Origin: Pohlia nutans
Lineage: Eukaryota; Streptophyta; Bryopsida; Bryales; Mniaceae
NCBI GenBank assembly: GCA_022496805.1
Contig: CM040093.1
Location: forward strand, 11,870,713 to 11,934,712
Direction: 5' to 3'
Length of the DNA: 64,000 nucleotides
Shown: piece after piece, positions 34,660 to 44,629 of the stretch
Layout: each line of letters opens with the position of its first letter
Position numbering within the stretch: position 1 is the stretch's first letter
Translations under genes and position numbers: made by a program
Notes under the pieces: model-generated
The model's input: only the letters and a program-made list of their open reading frames with translations
Database searches by the model: none
Told to the model about the DNA's origin: nothing

Positions 34660-35420
34660 AACAAACAATAACTTTGAATGGGTGGTTAGATCTAGTTAGT
34701 GTATAAATTGGAGTTGGTTTTGGTGGTGGTTGCCAAGTCATGGCTCCAGGATTTGTTGGTAACGAATGTTGTTTTACAATTATATAGTCCAGGTTCAATT
34801 CCCATTGTGCCCGTTTGAGCAGTAATGTGGTATCCATGACTTGATGCTGCTAGTGAGTTTATCATAGGCAGGAAAGTTGTAACAACCAACCGGCCCCGTC
34901 CCACCCTCTTGAGACAAGTGTTTGGGTTAAGCTAGTCAAGAAAAGACAAAAAGAAATAAATAGTGGTTTAACCACTATCCCCTATTTTTGTGTAATTTTT
35001 TTTTTGTTTATTCTATTGGTAATGGTTGGTTATTTTCTATTATTCTTTTATGTAGTATAATTGATCCGGCATGGAGTGTATACCAATGGTGATTATTTTT
35101 TTGAAGGTGTTTTTAATGGAGGTTTCTGGTAGTTTAAATTTTGTTTCAAGGAGTTTCATTGAGGGAGCATGTGTTGTTCCTCTAGCTCCTGTCGTGATGA
35201 CTATAAGTGGGTCTACTTTCCAACCTTGGTTAATGATGCTATTAATTAGTGGTTGGTATTTTTGGACTTTGTTGTCTATTTTTTCTTGTGAAAATTTGTA
35301 AGTTCAGTAAATTGTATTGTGATGTTGTCCTCTGGATTTGGTGGTGAGTCGTTATTGTTACCGAAGTCCTTTGATGCATAAAATATCTGGTTTGAATCTA
35401 GCATTGCAATGGCATCTTTG
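34660..35420 (-). pseudogene. Decayed C-terminal end of a non-LTR retrotransposon polyprotein
   Basis: On the minus strand, 35,420-35,039 yields CHCNARFKPDIL, then (after frame changes) NITIQFTELTNF, KYQPLINSIINQGWKVDPLI and TTGARGTTHAPS, ending at a stop near 35,039. The rest down to about 34,660 looks like 3' UTR. The same motif series appears at 39,030-39,900, so both derive from one family. I recognise this tail as that of a non-LTR retrotransposon polyprotein. Frame changes and stops make it dead. Confidence 0.6.
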
Positions 35421-38400
35421 CCTTAAATACAAGGATATTACATCCAATTTCTAGAGTCAAGGGTGGATACAGACATAGGATGCGCATGCTCTTAGCTTTC
35501 ACTATTGTTGAGCAAGGAATGGGACTATAAGTCTACTATGGATTCTTTTTTTTACAAAAGGTTCACGAGTTGAAATTGTTATGATTTTTTGGGATGCTTT
35601 CCAACCTGCCAGATGCCCTTGAAAACGTGCCCTTATTTGCTTTAAGCATAGCATAATAGAACAATGGGAGCCAACACCCTTTTGCAATGGGACCACAATC
35701 TAGTTACAATTAGAAACTAAGTTTACGTGGCAATGACACGATAGTCCCAAAATTCATGGAATACAAGGTGTTTTCACATTAAGGCATCCAAAATGTGTAG
35801 TGCGACATCGCATAACAAGCAAAATGTGGCGGTAAACATTTTCTATTGTTCATTGAAACTAGTTTTCCAGCAAAAAGTTGACCACAATGAAAAGGTATTT
35901 TAGGATTGTACGTACATTAATAATTTAAAAAATAATATAAAATAGAATTTGGACCAAAATGTAATACATTGCATTCGGTGACATTGTAGAATAAACACGT
36001 TATTGCCTTAATTGATATGTTTCATTGAAAATATAGTGATAGCGATAATTTTCCTCAATTCCTATGACATAAAGGTATCGTTTTCAAAAAATATTCCAAA
36101 AGATTCTGTGAGCATCATGGATATTAGAGGTTTATATCAACAATTTTTGTTCCTTTATATTAAACGCTCCTTAAAATGGCTAGTTTCCAAAAAAAAACAT
36201 CTTGCGAGCTTGGTTGGCTAATTAAAATGGAGCTAGTGGTGTGACTAGAATATGCATTCGACATGGTTTGCAAGTAGATAAAATGACGTTAGCGGGAATA
36301 TTCTAAAATATTCCAAAATATTCCAAAAGGTATTAAAATAATTTGAAAATATTCCCAAAACATTCCATTTTACTATATTAAAATGTTTTTGGTATTTTCT
36401 CTATTTATTATATTACGTCATTAACCCTTTAATGTCCCGATTCAACGTTGTTTTCAAAAATTCATTATAAAATATTTGAAACAGATGTTATTAACATAGA
36501 GAACTTACTATTCCAAAAATTTCAATCCTAGGGAGGCTACTAAAGTGGACAACACTAATATTTTTTTCACAGTTACACATGTTGGTGTATTTTTAATATT
36601 TCAATTTTGGTGAATCTTTTGGCCTTTAAATTTGGTACACATGTTATTAACTTAGAGATGATCTTGTTAAAAACAATTCGTCATAAAATACCAATTTTTC
36701 AGCCTTTGGGAGGTTGTCAAAGTTGGCAGATGAGTGAAATTTCCTTCACTACGAATTCAAAAACGTCATTTTAATTGTCACCCCATTGTACAAAGCAAAA
36801 TTGTAAATGTCAATGTGAAGATCACATTTTTACAGTTGGATTCATCATGTTTTTTATCAATATTTTTTAATTATTTTTTAAAGGTTTTCTCTTGAAATTC
36901 AATTTAAATCCCAAATTAACACAAAAGCATTAAAAAAATATTGTAATGAAATTGGAATAACATGCACTAGGAGATTTTATGGTTTCCATTATTTTTATTC
37001 TACGTATTTGGAAAATCACATTTAACTCCTAAATGATAGAGGAGATAAGGGCAAAACTTAGATGTGTTATAAAATGTTACTTCTGCAACTTTGATGAAGT
37101 TTGGTCCAAAAGAGAAAATAAGAAGTATGATGTTTAGTGATTTTTTGTATGGTCAAACTTCCAAAAATAGTTTTAATGAATTTAGAAGTATTTACTATTT
37201 AAAATTCACCAAAAATACAAATTTTATTTTTAGATTTTGAAATTTGGTATGATTGGTTAAAAGTAGACATTCTATTCTAAATTTTTAAAAGGCAAAAAAA
37301 ATTTCAAATGAGAGAACATCATTAGTTTCCCAAAATAGTAAGCTTTATAAAATTAGAACATTATTAAGGTCTTTGTCTTTGAAGAATTCCTTAATGAACC
37401 TCAATATTGTAAATGAAATGTATCAAACAACACTATAACATGATCTCTACCCCTAATTTCGACAAAAAATCAAAACTTGAATACCGTAGTTTACTAGCAG
37501 GTTCGGCAACTTGCTGCCTAATATTTAATTAAAGTTCAAAAAGTAGGTTCGGCACCTAAAAATAGTATAATAATACTTTCGGCAATTTTCTCTTTAAATT
37601 TTTTAAAATTCGGCTTATTGTCATGTAAGGTAGGATGTCCTAAAACCACCACCTCCCCCAATTATGACATGAAGAGCTTTCTTGGAGCCACCACTGTTGA
37701 GACTCAGAACCACCAATTTCACTATTCAAGTAGACCAATGGCATGCCAAGCATTGCGAAGAAATAGTTGGTGGTTTTAGGACAATCAACCATACAACTCT
37801 CTTGCATTGGTTGACAAGTCAGATGTGAGTGAAGAGTAGAGAATGCTCTGTGCCCTACGCAAGTGGAGTGGAGTTGTATCCAACAATGCATATGGGATAT
37901 GTAAACTTTGAGGTGAAGCACCTAGTTAGTCTTCATTTTTATAACACGCATAGTTTTTGCATAGAGTCTTCAAATGACATAAAATTTGTTGGAGGTGAAA
38001 GATTACTTGATTTCCAAACTTTTCTTAGACCAACAAAATTACAAAAAAGTTGATCTTCTATGCACAAATGAGCTCCGAAAAACTGTTAGGAACGCATTTT
38101 TATTTTTTGACATGTACACGGCTGCGCTGTTTTGTTCATATCTTTTGCATAAAGACTTATTTTGACTTATTCATTTATTTCATTTTTATTCATGAATCTT
38201 AATTGTCTATCAGCAAAAAATCAACACATTGATTCTCAAAAAATTCCAAACTCAACAACTTAAATGGACAGTTTTAGGGTAGTCTACTTTACTCCACTCT
38301 TCCTTCACTATTTTCCTTAATTTGATGGGCTCTCTTCCAAGCTGGAATATTCCATAACTACCCATCCCTCATTTTGGTCTTGAAGGTGGTTTCAACAAGT

Positions 38401-38430
38401 GCAATTTAACCTAATAATAATAATAATAAT
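35421..38430. other. AT-rich spacer with decayed repeats
   Basis: No gene recognised. Segments near 35,770-35,830 and 36,110-36,190 resemble parts of 53,430-53,540 ('atcgcataacaagc', 'gaggtttat'). A TTAACCCTTTAATGTCCC end occurs at 36,421, suggesting one boundary of another TTAA-type element whose other end is not clear. 'aaattcggc' phrases near 37,490-37,610 resemble the element at 40,246-40,568. Confidence 0.4.
37636..37783. mobile_element. Small TIR element, class unknown
   Basis: TGTCCTAAAACCACC at 37,636-37,650 and its exact complement GGTGGTTTTAGGACA at 37,769-37,783 bound a 148-base segment. No target duplication is obvious. It could be a MITE or a simple inverted repeat. Confidence 0.45.
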
Positions 38431-38738
38431 AACGTTGGCCTAAAAGACCATTGTAAATGAAGAGTCTATTGGGGGAGTTTGTCCATTTATACGACATGGG
38501 CATGGGTAGCAAAGTCTACCTTTTAGGGTGCCTCCACTCGGGGGTAGACTCTATAGCTAGGAGTTCAGTTGTATCTAGTATCATAACCAATAGCTTGTAG
38601 ATATTAGCTGATGTTAGTTTATGTGTTTGTTTAGTGGCTTATAGTTTTTAATTTCTTATAGGTGGTCACTCCTTTAGATTGGAGTATGATTGCGAGAAGT
38701 TAATGACTTTGTATTTGAAGGCCCGCATTTGACTCCTG

Positions 38739-39016
38739 CATCAGGAATTTAGGACCCCACGGATTTTGATGACGATTTCCGTGCGACATCCAATATTTTA
38801 TGGGTTTGTACATTTTTCGCACAGGTTCTGCACGGATTTCGCGCTAATTCCGTACGGATTCTGCCCTTTGTTAGATAACGAAAAAAGTGAATGTAGAATC
38901 TGTGCAGATTCAATGCAATATTAGCACGAAATTTGTGCAAAAAATGCAAGCACCAATGAAATATCGGATATCGCCCGGAAATCATTAAAAATCAGTGAGG
39001 TCCTAAATTCTTGATG
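38739..39016. mobile_element. Foldback MITE, copy 1
   Basis: The ends CATCAGGAATTTAGGACC and GGTCCTAAATTCTTGATG are inverted copies, and inverted complementarity continues inward ('gtgcgacatccaatatt' against 'aatatcggatatcgcc'). The whole element is close to a palindrome. It interrupts the 3' region of the LINE remnant read from 39,900 down. A second copy is at 40,776-41,028. Confidence 0.7.
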
Positions 39017-39029
39017 TGTATAGCCACTG

Positions 39030-39900
39030 ATTGTGTTGTTTGGCATTGTCTCTATTCTAAGCTATGTGTGACTCTTTGATTTTTATTTTTTGGTTGAGTT
39101 CTAGTAGTGGTTTTTTGTTTTCTAATCTCATTTTTGTAAGTATAATGAACACGAGGTATTTTATTGCATTCTGGTGTGTTTTTCTTAGAGTTTTTCTAAT
39201 TTATGTTTCATTCAATCTTAGGTGGTTTATTGTGAATAATAGTTTAAGTATACATCCATTATGTATGGCACCTCTTGCTCTAGTTGTATGGCACCTCTTG
39301 ATATTCCATCCTTGATTTTGTATATTATTAATTAGCATTTGGTATTTGATTTCTTTATATGTAATAACGTCTGTAGTAAATTGTTATGGCAATATGTAAA
39401 TTCTACAAATTGTATTATTATGTTGAGGTTTGGTTGTGTAGTTGGTAGGCTATTGGTTGTGTGGTTGGTAGGTTTAGAACTAGGAGTATGTCTGGTTTTA
39501 ATGTGGCTTTGCATTTACATGTTCTTAGTGGGCCTATGCAGTTACATTTTAGTAACCATGTTGGTATTGTATTGTATAGTAGTTGGTCATTTTTTTATTT
39601 TTTTTCATTTTCAAGGGTGTTGCATCTTGTGTGTTTGACTCATAAATAATTTTGAATTCCCCATGCTGCATTGTTATGACGTTTAGTTTGTGGATTAATT
39701 ATATTTAGTTTTGAGTACATGAGTAGGAGGTGTGGTCGTGTATCTATTTTATTGGTCTTGCAAAGTGCACAATTTATGTTTGGTTTTTCTATTGCATTGA
39801 ATACATGTTTTCTTGTAATTCCCATGTATTGTCCATAAGTCTTAATTTTAATAGTTAAAAGATTTGTTTGTTTGTTGTTTGTGCATTTTTCCAAAGTCCA
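39030..39900 (-). pseudogene. Decayed C-terminal end of a non-LTR retrotransposon, second copy
   Basis: On the minus strand: a zinc-finger-like CALCKTNKIDTRPHLLL near 39,780-39,730 (the last ligand changed, YSK where C is expected), then CKATLKPDILLVLN, IIQFVEFTYCHN, KYQMLINNIQNQGW, RARGAIHN and HQNAIKYLVFIIL. This is the same order as the remnant at 34,660-35,420. Frame changes and stops are present. The 3' UTR probably continues beyond the inserted MITE to about 38,430. Confidence 0.6.
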
Positions 39901-40245
39901 TTGATTCTTTAATGTTAGGGTTATTTAACTATTTGTTTATTTTTTATTTTTATTTATTTATTTATATATTTATTGCTTCTTGTTGTTTTGTGTTTTGATT
40001 TCTTCTTCTTTTAAGTATTGTACGAATATACCACTAATGGGTCAGTTATAGCTTGAATATAAACAAGGATAACTTGAATAGAAACCACTTATATTTCAGC
40101 TACCTTTTCTCAAAGATAGGATATCCAAAATGTATGATTGGTATCGATTTCAACTACCTTCACCAATACTTAATCCATCACTAAATCATATTTAGATGAG
40201 TAAATGTTGATTCATCCATAATCAGTATATTCATAAATATAAATA

Positions 40246-40568
40246 CCGTAGTAGGAAGGCAGGGTCGGCACTTTCATGTCGAATAATTAATTAAAGTTTG
40301 AAAAGTAGGGGTCGGCACTTTCATGTCGAATAATTAATTAAAGTTTGAAAAGTAGGGGTCGGCACTTTCAAAAATAATTATTAAAAATTCGGCTATTAAT
40401 AACTAACATTGTATTTTACTAGCGGCTACACGTTTTCCTTTGTTTTTTGTCTACAGTTTTTGTTGACTTCATTTTTCTTGATTTCGACAAAATACTAGAT
40501 AAATTTATTTATTTTTTCGGCATTTTTTTGGGGAATTATTTTCTGCCGACCTTGCCTTCCTGGTACGG
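40246..40568. mobile_element. TIR element with TA flanks and internal tandem repeat
   Basis: The ends CCGTAGTAGGAAGGCAGGG and CCTTCCTGGTACGG (right) are inverted copies, with TA outside each (40,244-40,245 and 40,569-40,570). This fits a Stowaway/mariner-like element. Inside, a unit of about 47 bases beginning 'aggggtcggcactttcatg' is repeated two to three times. Related fragments are at 37,480-37,620. Confidence 0.55.
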
Positions 40569-40775
40569 TAGCTCTCAAAACATTCTTGCATCCTTGGCTT
40601 GGTCTCTTTTCATAGCATTCTAGAGCAGAGAGAGGGAGTATCCTTTTCCAATGAGCATCCCAAGGGAATTTTCAGTTGGATCCTCTTATTTAACTCATGA
40701 AAAAATGTCGTGTGCATATCATGAAATGGGGATTCATGAGGAAATATCATACATTCTTCATTTCTATTTTGAAGT

Positions 40776-41028
40776 CATCAAGAATTTAGGACCTCACTAA
40801 TTTTTAGCAATTTTCGTGCGATATCCGATATTTTGTGGGTTCGTACATTTTTCGCACAAATTCCGCATGGATTTCGCACTAATTCTGCATTGAATCTGCA
40901 CAGCTTCTACATTCACTCTTTTTGTTATCAACAAAGTGCGGAATCCATGCGGAAAATGTACGAACCCATGAAATATTAGATGTCGTACGGAAATCGTTTA
41001 AAATCCGTAGGGTCCTAAATTCCTGATG
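40776..41028. mobile_element. Foldback MITE, copy 2
   Basis: CATCAAGAATTTAGGACC at the left and GGTCCTAAATTCCTGATG at the right, with nearly the whole 253 bases folding back on itself. It matches the copy at 38,739-39,016. 'tgaagt' lies just outside both ends (offset by one base on the right) and may be the target duplication. Confidence 0.7.
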
Positions 41029-41131
41029 GTGAAGTTAGGACCACATTCAAAAAACGGAGTACTCCTCTTTGCTCTAGTATGCTATGTTTTTACAAGAAAA
41101 ATCATAAATCAAAGGTTTACAATCCTACTAC

Positions 41132-41684
41132 TATACCCTAAGCATCTATAGAGCCCAATGTGGCCAAACTTGGCCGTTTTTCAGTCAAACACTGATTTTC
41201 ACCTAGTCCCTAATCTCAAATGAAAATGGTCCCAACTAAGCAAGTGTGGAGGTTATCTTCTACTTTCTAGTCCAATTTACTATTCTCCAAAATTGTTAAA
41301 ATTTCACTTTTTACAGCACTTTAAAGCTCAGATCCCTAAAATTCCAATATACATTGCAAAAAATGTTTTTCTATCTAATTTCTTTTTATGTAAGCTCAAA
41401 AAGTATGCCCCTACAACTTGATGTTCATCGCTATTATTTACATTTGCCTAAAATATTCATACTATTTTAAAAAAATTGTAATTACTGTGATTTTTACAAG
41501 AGAAAAGCCTTGAAAAATCTTATAAATTTCATTTTTATTGACATAACTATGAAAAAATTCAGGATAAACTTATTTAACAATAAGATATCTTAGAAAAATA
41601 CCAGAAAAATATAATATATTTTTAAAATGTGAGAAATTGATGAGGTTTGACTGGGTAAATGCAGTGTGGACGCTTAAGAGTGAA
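41132..41684. mobile_element. TTAA-type element, uninterrupted relative of the outer element at 53.6 kb
   Basis: The interior ('atcttctactttctagtcca', 'gaggtttgactgggtaa') matches 53,720-54,190. The right end reads GGACGCTTAAGAGTGAA, where the 53.6 kb copy has another element inserted. The terminal TTAA is mutated at both ends (TATA at left, TGAA at right). No ORF. Confidence 0.6.
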
Positions 41685-41689
41685 TAGAA

Positions 41690-44135
41690 GCGTCATTTCA
41701 GATTGATGCCTCTATACTAGCACTGCAGAAAAAGGACCAAACTCAAGAATGTTATGCTTTCACTCCAAATTACACTAAATTAGATAATTCAAAATATAAA
41801 TAAATAAACAGAGCTGGATACCAGTGCCATGAGGAAGAAGAGGATGGTATGAAACATGAAGCAGAGCAGCAATTTTTTTTCCCATATCTTTACCCAATGC
41901 AAGTTGCAATCTTCAGTGAAATGACGAAGTTGCTTACATCCATAATTAATCTAAATGAAAACATGTGAAAATATGATTTATACATCCAATAACATGTATA
42001 TTCATCCAAAATGTAATGATATTATCCTTGATTCATTAGGGGGATGGGGTTGGGGGGCGGCGCGCATGGCCGTTCAGTTGAGATTTGAGGAGCTTCTGGG
42101 TTGAGATTGATTTCAACCAGAGGCCGCACAAGGAAACTCAATTGAACTGAGAAGAAAAATACTACACAAGGGAGAGAATTTCTTTACTGTGGTCCCCCAC
42201 ACCCCAGTTGAAAATTACACTACTTCACTCAGCGGTGCCTCCTCCCACCGTTGAGTGAAGTCTCTTACGATCTTCTGTCCTGCGAACAGAAAATTGTTTC
42301 ACGATTCGGTTTGTTCAAATTTATATTTTCAGCGTTCATCAGAGCTTGATTGTGTCAACGTTGTCGAAGTCACCTATCGTTGTCGACGACGTAGCTTAAT
42401 TCGTATCAAAATATTGTAATTTTTTTTTAATTAATCTAATTTGTTTAAAAACATATCATTATATTCCAAAATAAGATATCATATGCCAAATAATAACAAT
42501 ACATTCTTATTTATTTGAATATGACTTTCAGATAATTAATTCAATCAAGTACAAATTGAAAAGTTAGATGGTATAGGTTCATACACTAATTAATAATTGC
42601 AATTGAATGATTTTTATGAATTAAAGGTTTAAAGGTGCATTGATGGATTATGATTTGAAAATCTCAACTAGCTCATTGTATCCTCTCATTTGGGTTGTGC
42701 GCCCCCCCCCCCCCCCCCCCCATCCCCCCTCCCTCCCAGTTTAGGGCCCTCAAAACAATTCAAGCTAGTGTATCCTCTCATCTGAATCACACAACATGAT
42801 TGCACAATCCATGCGTGGTGACATGTGAGTGGTTTACTTACTATTTCAGAGTTTAATTAAGTGATGTTGGTAGGGAACTACATGGTAAGCCCTGTAATTT
42901 TTGAATGACTTTCAGAGTGCAATTCAGAGTTGCTGGTAGAGATGCTCTTACATTTCAATAGTCCAGTTTTGGACTATATATATTTTTATTTTGTTTTTTT
43001 GTTTTTTTTTTGTTTTTTTGTTTTTTATCCTTTTTAATTTTTTATTTTTTTTTGTATGGCAATTTAGCAATGAAGTGCCCAAAAAAACCACTGCTCGTGA
43101 AGAGAGCCAGGTACGGTTGGTAGAACACAATTTGCCTACAGTCAATCGTAACAGAGTAGCACTTACTCCAGGACTTCATTAGAAACTCTCACAAGTGATT
43201 GGGGGACATAACATTCTTTAGCTGTCCCACTGTTCACCCTTGGGAATCAGCATCGCATTGCAAGGATCGTAATCTTCTAGAGAATAAAAGCCATCTCTAG
43301 TTAATGATGGCATGGTAACTCAACAAACTTCTGTTCTTTTTTTTATAGTGTCTACATGTTCCACATCATCAATTCCCTGTTCATATGTTGATTCTTTGCA
43401 CAAGCAAAAGGGTGTGAGCTACAGTACTAGCTAAAGAATGTTATGGGCTGGATGGTACTGGTAAGGGTACTGGTAAGGGTACTGGTAAGGGTACTGGTAA
43501 CCAATTTTCCGTGTGGAAAGCTGGTGTTGGAAATCTAGACAATCCTTGATTCTATGGCTCTACACTCACCACGGGCCTTGCCATTCCATCAATACAGCAT
43601 TCATTCCCCCAAACAAACCAACAAACACGGTGGTTTCATTCCATCAACCTTTGCCTTTCCTTTCTTCAACCCTCTCAATTGAAATACATCAATCAATCTC
43701 TCTCTGCTGAGGCAAAACCCACAAGTTCTTCTCTCTGGCTTCAGTGGCCCCAGTGCCCCCAGAAAAACTACTCTTGTTTTGAGACTCTTCTATTGAAATT
43801 TCTGCAGGGTCGTCAAGTGAGTGATGTATTTATCCTATATTTCAATAGAAGGCAGACCCTGCAGAAATTTCTGCCTTCGATTTCTGCCTTAGTATTTATC
43901 CTATATTTACTTTGATGGCTTGTTTATATTGTTTAGCCGTGTAACGCCTTGAAAACGATGCGTTTCTATAGTCTCTTCCCTGGTGGGGCAAAGACAACAA
44001 AATTACAGTTCCTAAATGTTGTTGTAACGTGGCTTGAGTTACTTCCCTGGCTTACATTGCCAACAACAAAGTTTGTTGCAGCAGAGAGTGTATGATCCCT
44101 AGTGGTCAGTGTGGGTCTCATGTTTCTTTGATTAC
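41690..44135. other. Spacer with simple and inverted repeats
   Basis: No gene recognised. Contents: a hairpin at 42,222-42,261 (ACTTCACTCAGCGGTG with its near-complement), a run of 20 C residues at 42,702-42,721, a T-rich tract at 42,990-43,060, four GGTACTGGTAAG units at 43,454-43,501, and a strong inverted repeat at about 43,788-43,885 (GAAATTTCTGCAGGGTC and its complement). Confidence 0.6.
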
Positions 44136-44138
44136 ACT

Positions 44139-44486
44139 CAAACCTCTTTAATCTTATCACTTGGGGTCCCAAGTGATTTTCACTATAATATAGTTTGGCT
44201 AGAATGTAGTATCGGGAACCTCCCGTGGGGCACCCCTGGAGAACCTCCCGTGGGGCACCCCTAGGGGGGACATTTGCCGAGGTGAGGTTCCCGATACATG
44301 TGTCCCATATAGTTTGAATGTGGAAAACCAATTCTAGAATGTCATTTTAGTTTCGAGTATATGCAAAAATTTAGCACAAATTTTTTTAAGTGTTTCTCAC
44401 TATAACATAGTTTGAATGTGACGTGTGCTAAGTCAATGATCAATTCTAGAATGCTGTTTTAGACAAGGTCATAATAAAGAGGTTTG
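44139..44486. mobile_element. TIR element just upstream of the ABCG gene
   Basis: CAAACCTCTTTA at 44,139 and TAAAGAGGTTTG ending 44,486 are exact inverted copies. Internal phrases 'cactataatatagtttg' and 'cactataacatagtttgaa' repeat. A 22-base GC-rich block (GAACCTCCCGTGGGGCACCC...) occurs twice at 44,216 and 44,241, and 'gtatcgggaacctc' pairs with 'gaggttcccgatac'. The ends resemble pogo/mariner-like elements; the class is tentative. It ends about 140 bases before the ABCG start codon, so it may be part of the promoter. Confidence 0.5.
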
Positions 44487-44629
44487 ATTTACGTACTGTA
44501 AGACCTTTTGTTCAATTTTTTCTCTCTTTTGTCACTGAAACATGCAATGTTCTTCAGTATAAAATTGAGCCCCATGGTCTTGCAGGGGTGATGCATTCAT
44601 TTCGTTCAATGTAAGGTGAGGAGGTAGCC

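Noticed and set aside
34775..34815. Possible tRNA gene around 'aggttcaattcccattgtgc'
   Set aside because: Only a B-box-like string is present; no acceptor stem or other arms can be paired around it. It lies in a probable LINE 3' UTR.
39064..39638. Hydrophobic plus-strand ORFs resembling membrane proteins
   Set aside because: They are the complement of an A-rich LINE remnant; T-rich complements give artificial Phe/Leu/Ile runs.
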